Below are positions 17,663-26,611 of a stretch of DNA of 56,612 nt, piece by piece. The stretch spans positions 1 to 56,612 of the forward strand of contig JAFTDU010000022.1 of the NCBI GenBank assembly GCA_017454005.1. The letters run 5' to 3'. Under the pieces are notes generated by a model. The model was not told where the DNA came from, made no database searches, and saw only the letters and a list, made by a program, of their open reading frames with translations. Position numbers and translations under genes: made by a program. The DNA is from Desulfovibrionaceae bacterium. GTDB lineage: Bacteria; Desulfobacterota; Desulfovibrionia; Desulfovibrionales; Desulfovibrionaceae. The first letter of the stretch is position 1. Each line of letters starts with the position of its first letter.

Positions 17663-17920
17663 TTAAAATAATTGAAATTTATCAAAGACCTCTTCACTAA
17701 AACGCAAAAGACTGCCGCACAACCAATCTGACATCATGAACAGAGCAATACCAGTAGCTATGAGTTTGACCCCAAAGGAGAGTGTTTGCTCTTGGAGTTG
17801 GGTTATGGCTTGAAACAGGCTAAAGGTAATGCCAACAATGGAGGCCACTAGGATTGGTGGCAAAGACAATTGCATGACAAGTAAGAGGGCTTGGGCGGCA
17901 AAGGTTGAACCTGATTCCAT
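17663..17920 (-). CDS. sctS: T3SS export apparatus protein SctS (YscS/FliQ family)
   Basis: 85 residues with two hydrophobic hairpin segments (LLVMQLSLPPILVASIVGITFSLF and LIATGIALFMMSDWLCGSLL) around the conserved AITQLQEQTLSFGVK loop. This is the SctS/FliQ layout. It is 15 bp downstream of sctV. The flagellar paralogue fliQ is at 53371-53640. Confidence 0.95.
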   Translation of the reverse strand: MESGSTFAAQALLLVMQLSLPPILVASIVGITFSLFQAITQLQEQTLSFGVKLIATGIALFMMSDWLCGSLLRFSEEVFDKFQLF

Positions 17921-17935
17921 AGAGAAGACTTTAGG

Positions 17936-20059
17936 TTAGAGGCGAATGCGATTTAAAGGTTGCACTGAAATCTCAGGGGTGAGTTCTTGATATGATAAGA
18001 CCATGAGATTGTAGTGCTTAGCTTCAATTAAGCGGCGCACATAACGCCTGATATCCATGCTTGTTAAAATGACAGGTTTTTGCGCATGTTTATTGTAGTC
18101 TGCGGCGGCTTCACTCACAGCATCGAGAAAACGTTTTGATGTAGCTGGATCTAGAGATAAAAATGCCCCAACTGAAGTTTGGCGAATGGCTTTGCGAATG
18201 ATTTCTTCAACAGGTGGATCCAAGAGGATGGATGGCAACATATTTTGCCCCCGTGAATGCTGGTAACAGATTTGCCGCTTCAAGGCGCCCCGAATGTATT
18301 CTGTCAGCATAATCATATCTTTTTCTTTGGGGCTCCATTCAATGAGGGCTTCGAGAATGCCACGTAAATCACGAATGGAAATCTGTTCTTGGATTAAACG
18401 TTGAAAGAGTTCAGCAATGCGTTGGACTGGCAAAAGTCTGGTTGTTTCATGCACTAAATCGGGCGCCCGTTCTTCCATTTTATCTAACAGGTATTTGGTC
18501 TCCTGTAAGCCAATAAAATTGTGCGCATGTCTCGAGAGTAATAAAGATAAGTGGTAGGCAATGATTTGGGCGTGAGTCATGCAGGTAATGCCGCCACGGT
18601 TTAATTTGGCAGCATCGGCTTCAGAGACCCAGAGGCTTGGAATATCAGGCAAAAAGTCTTGGCCAGTTGTGACTGTTACCCCCAGCATCTGTAAGGTATC
18701 AGGATTTTCGCGCACTAGTTGCTTGTCAGCTTCTAGCACCCCATTGCGCAAAGGAATTTCATTAATTTGGAGCTCATAGGTTAAGCCAGCAAGCCTTTGG
18801 GCGACCCTAAGATTAATTCCAGGGAAAGGTACGCCTAAATCATAATAAAGGGCACGTCTCAGCCCTGCAAGCTCATCATTTAAATGATCATAGTCCAAGT
18901 GATCGGCTAAGGCACTAGAGATATCAAGAATAATGGGCACAGTGGGGGCAAAGTTTTCTTCACTGCCAGAACTTGTAGCTGGACGCGGGGCTTTGGGTTC
19001 TGTTGAGGCTCTGATCGATTGCTCAAAGTCGGCTTTACTATCGCGTTTTGCAGGTGCCTCTTTGATGCGTTTTAAGACATAGGCAAAGCCGCCAAGGGTA
19101 AAGGCTAAGGTAAATAATTGGGGCTTGGGGAATCCTGGGATTAAGGCAAAGAGAAAAATGAGACAGCCTGCAATGAGTAAGGCCTTAGGTTGATTAAAAA
19201 ATTGGCCGCCAATTTGCGCGCCCACATCGACATTGGTGTCGCCAGAGCGGGTGATGAGAATACCTGCGGAAATGGCGATAATTAAAGACGGAATTTGGGA
19301 TACAAGTCCATCGCCAATTGTTAAAATACCGTAGATATTTAAGGCTTCACTGGCTGGAATGCCATGTTGGGTAACGCCGATAATTGTCCCACCAACAATA
19401 TTGACCACAGCGACAATCATGCCGGCGATACTATCGCCTTTGACAAATTTCATGGCACCATCCATGGCACCAAACATTTTACTCTCTTGACTAATTACTT
19501 CCCGGCGTCTTTGGGCTTCGGCCATGTCAATAACGCCTGCCCGCATATCCGCATCAATGGACATTTGTTTGCCAGGCATGGCATCTAAGGTAAACCTGGC
19601 CCCAACTTCGGCGACACGTTCGGCACCTTTGGAGATAACCAAAAATTGCACGATAGTTAAAATTAAGAAGACTACGGCACCAACAACGAAGTTTCCACCC
19701 AAGGCAAATTCACCAAAGGTCTGGATAATTTCGCCAGCATCGGCATTAAGGAGGATTAATCTAGTAGTTGTAATATTTAAGCCCACCCGAAAGAGTGTCG
19801 TAAAGAGCAACATGGTGGGAAAAGAAGAAAACTCAAGTGGAGTGCTCACATACATCGTCATCATTAAAATTGCGAAAGATAACGACATATTTGCACCAAT
19901 TAATGTATCCACAAGAACGGTTGGCAGGGGCATGATCATTAGAGCGATCACAGCGACTAAAAGACCCACAAGGGCCAAATCACTATGTCTCGTGGTATGT
20001 CCAACAATGGTGCGAGCAGTATTGAGGAGCGACACTGTGCTGTTGCCTCCTTTTGCCAA
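17936..20059 (-). CDS. sctV: T3SS major export apparatus protein SctV (YscV/LcrD/FlhA family)
   Basis: 707 residues. The N-terminal half has about eight membrane segments and the FHIPEP signature region (LFRVGLNITTTRLIL, GARFTLDAMPGKQMSIDADMRAG). The C-terminal half (about 360-700) is the cytoplasmic domain that builds the nonameric ring receiving chaperones and SctO. Length and layout are normal. The order sctX-sctY-sctV-sctS matches that of Yersinia and Pseudomonas. Confidence 0.97.
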   Translation of the reverse strand: MAKGGNSTVSLLNTARTIVGHTTRHSDLALVGLLVAVIALMIMPLPTVLVDTLIGANMSLSFAILMMTMYVSTPLEFSSFPTMLLFTTLFRVGLNITTTRLILLNADAGEIIQTFGEFALGGNFVVGAVVFLILTIVQFLVISKGAERVAEVGARFTLDAMPGKQMSIDADMRAGVIDMAEAQRRREVISQESKMFGAMDGAMKFVKGDSIAGMIVAVVNIVGGTIIGVTQHGIPASEALNIYGILTIGDGLVSQIPSLIIAISAGILITRSGDTNVDVGAQIGGQFFNQPKALLIAGCLIFLFALIPGFPKPQLFTLAFTLGGFAYVLKRIKEAPAKRDSKADFEQSIRASTEPKAPRPATSSGSEENFAPTVPIILDISSALADHLDYDHLNDELAGLRRALYYDLGVPFPGINLRVAQRLAGLTYELQINEIPLRNGVLEADKQLVRENPDTLQMLGVTVTTGQDFLPDIPSLWVSEADAAKLNRGGITCMTHAQIIAYHLSLLLSRHAHNFIGLQETKYLLDKMEERAPDLVHETTRLLPVQRIAELFQRLIQEQISIRDLRGILEALIEWSPKEKDMIMLTEYIRGALKRQICYQHSRGQNMLPSILLDPPVEEIIRKAIRQTSVGAFLSLDPATSKRFLDAVSEAAADYNKHAQKPVILTSMDIRRYVRRLIEAKHYNLMVLSYQELTPEISVQPLNRIRL

Positions 20060-20082
20060 AAGTTACGCTTTAGAGGTAATGA

Positions 20083-20439
20083 TCAAGATTTAGATTGAAA
20101 TTGCCGCGTGCGTTCTTGCCAAAAAGCTTGCACAGCTTCTTGGGCTTGTGTGCTTTCCCCAACCAAATTATAGGCCCGGGCCAAGAGGAGATGGAGGGTT
20201 GAGTCGCCACCTGGGATGGGATCGCCAGGTGCAATCCCAGTTAAAGTATGTAGTGCTGTTTCGCCATCATTGAGTTTAATGGCCGAGTAGGCTAGCGAGA
20301 TGCGGGCATTAAGATCGCCAGGGTCTATGGCGACAAGGGCTGCGAAGAGGCGGCGAGCTCTGGCGAAGAGACCCATGCGCAGAAAAAGAAAGCCCAACAC
20401 ATGCAACGCACGCTTTTGGGCTTTGGAGAGTTCCGCCAT
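20083..20439 (-). CDS. sctY: T3SS chaperone SctY (YscY-like, TPR)
   Basis: 118 residues from the ATG at 20439, overlapping the end of sctX by a few bases. It is all helical with TPR-like repeats (ALHVLGFLFLRMGLFARARRLF, DLNARISLAYSAIKLNDGETAL). YscY is the chaperone of the early substrate YscX and helps both engage SctV. The immediate order sctX-sctY-sctV supports the call. A start 15 bp upstream is possible but would sit further inside sctX. Confidence 0.82.
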   Translation of the reverse strand: MAELSKAQKRALHVLGFLFLRMGLFARARRLFAALVAIDPGDLNARISLAYSAIKLNDGETALHTLTGIAPGDPIPGGDSTLHLLLARAYNLVGESTQAQEAVQAFWQERTRQFQSKS

Positions 20440-20440
20440 T

Positions 20441-20806
20441 TTAGCCCCCCACAAGTAGGCCGGAATAGGCCTGCAATAGGGTATCGTTTTCAGTCAAAGG
20501 GGCTAGTTCACCACTTATGAAGGAACGAATATCAGCATGGGTCTGATCTTTGAGGGTCTCAAGACTACTTTTGATAGCAGCACTAAAGGTCGCAGGTTCT
20601 AAGATGGTACCATCGCCAACATCAGGACAGAGCGCTTCTTCCAAATATTTGTCGGAAGTTTTGGCACCAAAGAGTTCTTCGAGGCCTGCTTCGCGTAGAG
20701 CTGTGGACGGTAAGGGCCTCGCTTGGGGTATGTGCGCATTTTCTTGGGCATCGAGAATGCCAGATATGCCGAGATTGGCATCCAGCAGGCGGATGGGATC
20801 AGCCAT
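20441..20806 (-). CDS. sctX: T3SS early secreted protein SctX (YscX-like)
   Basis: 121 residues. The N-terminus is unstructured and Pro-rich (HIPQARPLPSTALREAGLEELFG), followed by a helical C-terminal half ending SGLLVGG. This matches the YscX family, which is restricted to Ysc-type and related systems and is itself exported. The neighbouring sctY encodes its chaperone. Confidence 0.85.
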   Translation of the reverse strand: MADPIRLLDANLGISGILDAQENAHIPQARPLPSTALREAGLEELFGAKTSDKYLEEALCPDVGDGTILEPATFSAAIKSSLETLKDQTHADIRSFISGELAPLTENDTLLQAYSGLLVGG

Positions 20807-20865
20807 AACAAACTCCTGGCAAAAAATATTTTTTAATGCTCTGCTCTAATTAGCAAAAAATGTGC

Positions 20866-21246
20866 CTAAGCTTTGTTAAGCGTTTCCAGGCTGCGCATTA
20901 AAAAAATCGCGGCATTTTCAAGGGCAGCCGCTGTGGCTGTATTTTCCAAAAAGCGCGTTAAGACAATCAATTGATCGCGATAGACGCCTGCCCAGACTTG
21001 AAAGGGATGGACATGTTTATAGTGACAATAGCTTAAAGCACGTCTTGCCAGATCTTTAGCATGACTTGGCAGCACATTTTGACTTAAATAGAGCAAGAGT
21101 TCTGCTTGGCCTGATTGGTTACTAATTTCAATGTAGAGACGGCCTACATCGGCAATATCTAAAGCAGCAAGACCTGCAGCATTCAGTTCAATGGCTGGTA
21201 AACTCAAACGCTGGGAAAATTGTTGAAGCACTTCGTCAAAGTACAT
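20866..21246 (-). CDS. sycN: class I T3SS chaperone, SycN-like
   Basis: 126 residues with the alpha/beta shape of CesT/SycN chaperones: an N-terminal helix (EVLQQFSQRLSLP), strands (LYIEISN, AELLLYLSQNV) and a C-terminal helix. Placed between sctW and sctX, as sycN is in Yersinia between tyeA and yscX. SycN with YscB binds the N-terminus of the gatekeeper YopN. No YscB-like partner gene was recognised. Confidence 0.68.
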   Translation of the reverse strand: MYFDEVLQQFSQRLSLPAIELNAAGLAALDIADVGRLYIEISNQSGQAELLLYLSQNVLPSHAKDLARRALSYCHYKHVHPFQVWAGVYRDQLIVLTRFLENTATAAALENAAIFLMRSLETLNKA

Positions 21247-21255
21247 ACAAAATCC

Positions 21256-22371
21256 TTAAGATTGCGCAGCTAACAGTTCATCTTCTTCATTGACAGCCTG
21301 ATCCACAGCACCTTGAATGGCGCCAATAACTTTAGTGCGAGCGTCGTCTTTATCAAACACTAAGGGCGAAAAGGAGCGTACATTTTGTAAGAGTTCTTGT
21401 AAGAATAAAATGCGGTGTTCGAGATCAGGGGCTTTGGCTTTGCTAGCCAAGGTATCCACTTGACTGGCACTGATATAATTTTCGCCGCCTAATTTAAGAA
21501 GATTGCCCAAGAGATCAATACTTTTGAGATCACTTTGGGTGACATGATGCACAGAAGACCAGCGTTCCATTTGGGAGTCACAGAGGGCATGGGCACTTTG
21601 AAAGCTGCGCAAACGTCCAATATTGTGATTGACTCTTTCTAAGGCTACTTGCTCGGTACTTGGGCTATCACACGCCATATCCGCACCTAGGGCACTATAG
21701 AGAAATTCCACAGCCTTATCGAAATTATCTGCAAAATTTGTATGAATATAGTTATAGAGATCAAGCACACTATTAAATTCTAAGACGGCTTTGCGGTAGG
21801 TTGTCCCAAGCTCTCCCGCGCCACCTAGTGATACATAGCCTTGGGCAGCAGTAAGTGTTCCACAAATGCCAGCGCGAATGGCTGCCCCATAGCGCAGATC
21901 CATAAGTCTTAAGGCTTCATCAACTTCTTGGATAAGCTTTGGATCCGCACCTTTACGAGCTAGTTGCTCGCGGGCCTCATCTAGTGCAGCCCAGGCTTCA
22001 GCTGGCTCTTTATGGCGCTCAAAGCATTCTTCAAGGATATCATCATGCTCAGGTTTGGCAGTAATAGCATTTAAGAAGTCTTCAGTAGATTCAGCATCTT
22101 GGGTCGCAGCAATATTTTTAAAGGCTTTAATGCGCTCTTTAAGTGTTTTTTCCAATTGATCGCGTTCTTTGCGATTTTTTAAGGAGTAATCATTAGATGT
22201 TTTGAAATTGTAGCTTAATTCTTCAAGGGCATCTTGGAGCACAGATTGGGGGGAGATGACAGTCACTACCGCTTTGCCGATGAGTTTTCCTGGAGAACCG
22301 TCTACAGCGGTAGAGGTAGGCATTTGAGAAGTTGGGGCCGTGGGCGCTTGACGCGAAATTTCGTTGAGCAT
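21256..22371 (-). CDS. sctW: T3SS gatekeeper SctW (YopN-TyeA fusion type)
   Basis: 371 residues from the ATG at 22371, chosen because GGAG lies 9 nt upstream. The N-terminal 60 residues are polar and probably the secretion signal. Three helical X-bundle-like domains follow (EELSYNFKTSNDYSLKNRKE, ILEECFERHKEPAEAWAALDE). The last 90 residues match TyeA (ILFLQELLQNVRSFSPLVF), so YopN and TyeA are one chain, as in MxiC and SepL/InvE types. It controls the switch from translocator to effector secretion. It is divergent from the translocator operon. Confidence 0.88.
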   Translation of the reverse strand: MLNEISRQAPTAPTSQMPTSTAVDGSPGKLIGKAVVTVISPQSVLQDALEELSYNFKTSNDYSLKNRKERDQLEKTLKERIKAFKNIAATQDAESTEDFLNAITAKPEHDDILEECFERHKEPAEAWAALDEAREQLARKGADPKLIQEVDEALRLMDLRYGAAIRAGICGTLTAAQGYVSLGGAGELGTTYRKAVLEFNSVLDLYNYIHTNFADNFDKAVEFLYSALGADMACDSPSTEQVALERVNHNIGRLRSFQSAHALCDSQMERWSSVHHVTQSDLKSIDLLGNLLKLGGENYISASQVDTLASKAKAPDLEHRILFLQELLQNVRSFSPLVFDKDDARTKVIGAIQGAVDQAVNEEDELLAAQS

Positions 22372-22728
22372 GCAGCTATTCTCCAAAATTAAAAACTATT
22401 ATTTGGTGCTGGCAAAGCGAGAACTTGCTAAGTGTAGCGAAACTGTGCTTTTATTGCAAAGCATAAGGAAAGGTGCATCAGCCTCCTTACAAAAATGACG
22501 AAGGTCTAGGCTTAAGTGATACAGATGTGACGAAAGCTGATCCTAAGTTTAAGATAATTGCTACATGTAACGGTTGGCATAGCCTTTGCTTTAACCTAAG
22601 AGAGCTGCACCTCAACGAAACCGTTGTTGTTTGTGGCAGGGTGGCGCTTCCATCTCTTTGGTGATCTATTTTGTATGAGAATAAGCGCTTATGGCTTACA
22701 ATTTTTAGTATCAAAAGGTGTTACAAGC
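22372..22728. promoter_or_regulatory. divergent intergenic region between sctW and the translocator operon
   Basis: About 357 bp between two divergently transcribed T3SS operons, so promoters for both should lie here. No gene is supported. A few TTG-type boxes are visible but no pair with good spacing stands out. It is the best place to look for binding sites of the unknown T3SS activator. Confidence 0.5.
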
Positions 22729-23037
22729 ATGTTTTCAGAAGCGGATAGTAAACGGCAGGATGCAGCCTTTGAGCAATTGAAAGAAGAGTTTTCGCGGTTG
22801 GAACAACAAGAGAAAGCCTTAAGAAAGGCCTTAGGTCAACCTGAAGAGGGTACCTTGGATTTTGATCCAAATGATGTTCCCGCTGAGGTTAAAAAGATGT
22901 GTGAAGAGGCCCAAGCCCGGGCTAAACGTGAAGGCGCTGCCAGAGCTGCGCAATTTGAAAGTGAATTCCAAACTGCAGCCACACCTACTGGTGCTGCACG
23001 TCCTGGTGGCAGACGGCAGGGGATTATGCGGATCTAA
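22729..23037 (+). CDS. small charged protein, possible LcrG-like T3SS regulator/chaperone
   Basis: 102 residues from the ATG at 22729 (AAAGG about 9 nt upstream). A helical, highly charged N-terminal half (EQLKEEFSRLEQQEKALRKAL) is followed by a basic Gly/Arg-rich tail ending RRQGIMRI. The size, the position directly before an LcrH-like chaperone gene and the basic tail recall LcrG/PcrG, which caps the tip protein. Sequence similarity is weak and no LcrV gene follows, so the assignment is tentative. Confidence 0.45.
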   Translation: MFSEADSKRQDAAFEQLKEEFSRLEQQEKALRKALGQPEEGTLDFDPNDVPAEVKKMCEEAQARAKREGAARAAQFESEFQTAATPTGAARPGGRRQGIMRI

Positions 23038-23047
23038 GGGGGCTTGC

Positions 23048-23581
23048 ATGTCACAAGATGCAGAAATAAAACCAAGAGATATTCAAGAGATCTTAAATGC
23101 CATTGTGGAGCTGACAGGTGAGAGTTTGGCAACCGTCCAAGCCCTCTATGAACAGGCGAAACATGGTGCTACCATGGCAGAGATGTTTAAGATCCCCCAA
23201 GAATCCTTGGATGCTGGATATGTCCTAGCTTGCTCCTTATTTACTTCAGGCAAAATCCATGATGCCGAAATTATGTTTCGGGCGTTGTGCCAATATGATG
23301 AACGGCAACCCAAAAATTGGTTGGGCTTAGGCTGCTGCTTTGAAAAACAAGGCGGCTATGAAGAAGCCATTTTTTGTTACGCCCATTCTGCTGATTTAGA
23401 TACTTCACCAAATCCTAAGACCTTATTTTTGTTGGCCCAATGTTGTTGTGCTGTGCGCCGCTTGGATGCAGCCAAAAAGGTCTTGTCCCTAGCAGTCACG
23501 GTCGGCGACTCTAATGATCCAGGCCAGATGCGATATCGGAAGCTTGCTCAAGAATTATTATCCAATATAAATGCCGAGTGA
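23048..23581 (+). CDS. class II T3SS translocator chaperone (SycD/LcrH family), copy 1
   Basis: 177 residues from the ATG at 23048, 10 bp after the previous gene. Three TPR units occupy about residues 55-165, including AGYVLACSLFTSGKIHDAEIMFRAL and NWLGLGCCFEKQGGYEEAIFCY. This is the LcrH/SycD pattern. Such chaperones keep the two pore-forming translocators soluble and apart, and both translocators are encoded just downstream. A second, paralogous gene lies at 25537-26100. Confidence 0.9.
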   Translation: MSQDAEIKPRDIQEILNAIVELTGESLATVQALYEQAKHGATMAEMFKIPQESLDAGYVLACSLFTSGKIHDAEIMFRALCQYDERQPKNWLGLGCCFEKQGGYEEAIFCYAHSADLDTSPNPKTLFLLAQCCCAVRRLDAAKKVLSLAVTVGDSNDPGQMRYRKLAQELLSNINAE

Positions 23582-23616
23582 TTCTCTGCATTATTTGGCT
23601 CCCAAAAATCTTCTTG

Positions 23617-23666
23617 AAGGAGGAAAGCGCAAATTCCAAAGTTTTTGGAATTTGCGCTAAGCAAGT
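23617..23666 (+). promoter_or_regulatory. Shine-Dalgarno and start codon separated by a 15-bp hairpin, before sctE
   Basis: AAGGAGG at 23617-23623 is a perfect Shine-Dalgarno sequence but lies 43 nt before the ATG at 23667. Between them is a perfect 15-bp inverted repeat (arms 23626-23640 and 23644-23658) with a 3-nt loop. Folding leaves 2 + 8 = 10 nt between GGAGG and the ATG. The geometry suggests the hairpin is looped out to make a normal site, as known for a few phage T4 genes. Confidence 0.75.
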
Positions 23667-24710
23667 ATGTCGCAAATTAATACGTCAAATACTCCGCTGC
23701 AACAGACACCAACTAATACGAATATTGACAATATAGACCTTATCAAACAAACCCAAGTTCTCGCTGAATTACTACAAGGGTTAGATAGTCTTCCACCTGA
23801 AGCCCAAAAGCAAATTAAGAGTGCCCTAAAAGATTTACCGCAATTAGAAATGCCGAAAACACTTGCTGCAGGTACCAGTTCTATAGCTCTCGATATCTTA
23901 ATTGACGCCCTAGGTGATAAGGTGCGCCAAAATGAGACCAAGACTGGTTTAGCAACAATTAAAGCCAATGCTGCAGTCAGGGAAGCTAAGAATCAAGAGA
24001 AGATTGAGAAACTCCAAGAGCAACTCGAGAAGCTTGAGAACAAAAGTTTTTGGGATAAATTGGCAGATGTCTTCAAAGTTATTGGCATGGTGGCTGCTGT
24101 CATTGGGGCTGCGGCTTTGTGTGCCACAGGCTTTGGGGCCATTGGGGCACCAGCGTTAATTTTAATGGGGGTCTGCCTGTTTAATCAGGTGGCCGATAGT
24201 GTGGGCCAGGCTGTGAGTGGTCACGGCTGGGGCTTGACTAGCGCCATAGGCTGGGTGGTTGGGAAGATCTCAGGTTCTGAAGAAGCTGAGATGTGGACCA
24301 AAATGGGCTTAGATGTAGCCTTATCTATTGCAACCATTGCGGTTAGTTGCGGTGCAGGGTCTGGGCAGGCTGCAAGCTCTGTTGCTAAAACTGTTGATAC
24401 AGCGACTAAGATTGCCAATAATGTCGCTAAGGCCGCCAATGTTGTGCAAAATGCTTCCACCCTTGCGCAGGGAGGCGCTACAGCTGTTAGTGCTTCTTAT
24501 ACCTATGAAGTTGCAGAAATGCAGGCTGATCAAAAGCGCTTGGAAGCCATTTTGGAACAGATTAGAATGGTCAATGAGCTTGTCACTGAACATATTAAGC
24601 GTCAGATGGAAGAAGGTCAGAAAAATACCGAAGCCGTCACTGATATTGTCAAAGAAAATGCCGCGACACAGACAGCTATTTTGACAGGTGGTGCCGCCAA
24701 CATGGCGTAG
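23667..24710 (+). CDS. sctE: T3SS major (hydrophobic) translocator SctE (YopB/IpaB family)
   Basis: 347 residues. A polar N-terminal region is followed by a coiled coil (about 95-125, EKIEKLQEQLEKLENKSFW). Two hydrophobic segments come next: VIGMVAAVIGAAALCATGF (about 135-165) and an Ala/Ser-rich one near 210-260. A C-terminal coiled coil closes the protein (AEMQADQKRLEAILEQIRMV). This is the YopB/IpaB layout of a protein that inserts into host membranes to form the pore. It lies after an LcrH-like chaperone gene and before the second translocator gene. Confidence 0.88.
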   Translation: MSQINTSNTPLQQTPTNTNIDNIDLIKQTQVLAELLQGLDSLPPEAQKQIKSALKDLPQLEMPKTLAAGTSSIALDILIDALGDKVRQNETKTGLATIKANAAVREAKNQEKIEKLQEQLEKLENKSFWDKLADVFKVIGMVAAVIGAAALCATGFGAIGAPALILMGVCLFNQVADSVGQAVSGHGWGLTSAIGWVVGKISGSEEAEMWTKMGLDVALSIATIAVSCGAGSGQAASSVAKTVDTATKIANNVAKAANVVQNASTLAQGGATAVSASYTYEVAEMQADQKRLEAILEQIRMVNELVTEHIKRQMEEGQKNTEAVTDIVKENAATQTAILTGGAANMA

Positions 24711-24720
24711 GAGTCTAATT

Positions 24721-25464
24721 ATGGTTAATGAAATTGGTAATAATTATAATCAAAATTTTCCCACCTATCTTGACAATGCAGGGGCTGCAGGTGCTGCCAA
24801 TGGCACCCAGAAATTGCAGGATAATTTAGATCTGAATTTGCTGCAAAAAATTAAATCAGGTGATAAGTCAAATAATATCTCTGAACCTGATCAGCCTCCT
24901 GCCAATGTCAATATGCAGAGCTTGCAGAATTGGATTGTGGCAACACCATCGCCAGGTTGTGCCTTAGCTGCCATTATGGTCAAAGAAGCTGCCCAGCAAA
25001 ATGAACAGAATCAGCAAGGGATTATGCAACAAACTGAGGCTGTGCAAAAAAATATTATGGAACAAGCAGATAATATTCATTCTGCGGCCGTAAAGCAGCT
25101 TGTGGGCACCCTTGTGGGTGTTGCAGCCAATAGCATCTGTGCGACCATTTCTTCATTTCAAACCCTCAAGGTTGATGCCAATGTAAGTCAGAATGCCTTT
25201 CAACAGGCCATGGTTAAACCCAATGCTGTAGCCCAAGGCGGACGTTTGGCTGATCAAACTTTTAATGCTCTTGGTAACTATTTAAGTGCCCGCGACCAGG
25301 CAGATAATAAGCGCCTAGATGCTGCCATTGAAGGCCATCGCAGTATTCAAGAGTCTTTACGTAATTCACAGCAAATGCAACGGGATTTAATGAGTAAATC
25401 ACTTGACTTTATTAACTCAATGCAAGCCAATACCAACCAAACACGTGCTAAGATTTTAGTCTAA
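24721..25464 (+). CDS. sctB: T3SS minor translocator SctB (YopD/IpaC-like)
   Basis: 247 residues from the ATG at 24721, with AGGAG about 8 nt upstream. Asn/Gln-rich throughout, it has one moderately hydrophobic segment (about 120-145, QLVGTLVGVAANSICATI) and a C-terminal amphipathic helical region (SQQMQRDLMSKSLDFINSMQ). This layout and its place directly after sctE fit the second translocator that completes the host-membrane pore. Sequence similarity within the family is low, so position carries weight. Confidence 0.78.
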   Translation: MVNEIGNNYNQNFPTYLDNAGAAGAANGTQKLQDNLDLNLLQKIKSGDKSNNISEPDQPPANVNMQSLQNWIVATPSPGCALAAIMVKEAAQQNEQNQQGIMQQTEAVQKNIMEQADNIHSAAVKQLVGTLVGVAANSICATISSFQTLKVDANVSQNAFQQAMVKPNAVAQGGRLADQTFNALGNYLSARDQADNKRLDAAIEGHRSIQESLRNSQQMQRDLMSKSLDFINSMQANTNQTRAKILV

Positions 25465-25536
25465 GTTTGACCTCGAGCTATGCTTTAACTTATACAAGCT
25501 ACCTTGCGCGTCTATTTTTTTCTAAGGAAGGATGGT

Positions 25537-26100
25537 ATGGCTCAAAAGGCTGGGGTAAACGAACAAGAATTTCAGCAAATTTCTGCAGCCCTCCACCGTG
25601 GCGTGGAAGAAGCGGCAAAAGCCGTGGGGTTAACGCCTGAAGAGTTAGACGCTTTACGCGAGGGTCTTCAAGCCGGCGTGCCCTTATATCAAATCAGAGG
25701 CATTGAAGAAAAGGTCATGGAAGCCAGGTATGCCGTAGCTTACCAATTATATGCAGCCGGCAATTATAAAGCGGCTGAAAAAGTGTTTCGCTGGCTTTGT
25801 TCCTATGATCATGAAAGCTTCAGGTTTTGGATGGGGGAAGGAGCTTGTCTGCAGGCTCTAGAAGAATATGAAGAGGCTATTGCCGCCTATCAAATGGCTT
25901 CCCTCTTTGAGGGCATGCAAGATCCAACACCATTTTATTATTGTGCCTTGTGTTTATTGCAGGCAAAACGTAAAGAGGATGCCTGTGTAGCCCTTGAAGC
26001 TACATTGACCTTGGCAAATGAGCAGAATGCTGCCCATAAAGAGATTATCGATAAAGCTCAAGCTTTGTTGCAAACACTTGCCCCCAAATCTAAAGCTTAG
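25537..26100 (+). CDS. class II T3SS chaperone (SycD/LcrH family), copy 2
   Basis: 187 residues from the ATG at 25537, preceded by AAGGAAGGAT. Three TPR units (AYQLYAAGNYKAAEKVFRWL, EEYEEAIAAYQMASL) align well with the copy at 23048-23581 (shared FR-LC-YD and YEEAI), so the genes are paralogues flanking the two translocator genes. Each may serve one translocator, or this copy may serve another secreted protein. Confidence 0.88.
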   Translation: MAQKAGVNEQEFQQISAALHRGVEEAAKAVGLTPEELDALREGLQAGVPLYQIRGIEEKVMEARYAVAYQLYAAGNYKAAEKVFRWLCSYDHESFRFWMGEGACLQALEEYEEAIAAYQMASLFEGMQDPTPFYYCALCLLQAKRKEDACVALEATLTLANEQNAAHKEIIDKAQALLQTLAPKSKA

Positions 26101-26114
26101 ACCTGGAAGTTGAT

Positions 26115-26576
26115 ATGCCGACTATCTTTGAGCAGATTGATGCCTTAAGACAAGCGACTGGTTGGGCACAATTGGCTGATGCTAAACCAGGTCCTACCTG
26201 GCACATTGCCTTGGAAGATGATTTAGATGGCGATTTTTTGCCTCTAGGTGATCAGTTTTGTTTGATGCGCGGGCGCGTTATAGGTCTAGCTGCGGGGACG
26301 CGTGAGCGGGAGCAACTGATCAGCAAGGCTGCAAGTTTACAAATTGCCTCCATGCGAGCCAGGGCCTCTGTCTTAGCCTATGAAAAAAATGAGAGTGATG
26401 AGAGCATCATCTGTTTTCGTCAAGTCCCCTTGTCTTTAGATAAGGCTGCCTTTTTGCGCGAGGTGCAAGGCTGGCTCAATGATTTGGCCTTTTGGAAGAC
26501 AACCCTTGGGGATAAGGAGGCAAAGCCCACAGGCCCTGTGGACTTTAGTGAGCTCTTTGCAGGCTTAAAAATTTAA
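26115..26576 (+). CDS. class I T3SS chaperone (CesT/Tir-chaperone type)
   Basis: 153 residues with alternating strands and helices typical of class I chaperones: an N-terminal helix, WHIALEDDLDG, FCLMRGRVIGLAAG, IICFRQVPLSLDKAAFLREV. Acidic overall. It probably binds the N-terminus of an effector or of the adjacent rod or translocator proteins. It sits 14 bp after the second SycD-like gene. The partner is unknown; the Fic-domain protein at 27348-28424 is one candidate. Confidence 0.6.
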   Translation: MPTIFEQIDALRQATGWAQLADAKPGPTWHIALEDDLDGDFLPLGDQFCLMRGRVIGLAAGTREREQLISKAASLQIASMRARASVLAYEKNESDESIICFRQVPLSLDKAAFLREVQGWLNDLAFWKTTLGDKEAKPTGPVDFSELFAGLKI

Positions 26577-26611
26577 GATATTCCTTGCCAAAACCATAAA
26601 GGATACATTCT

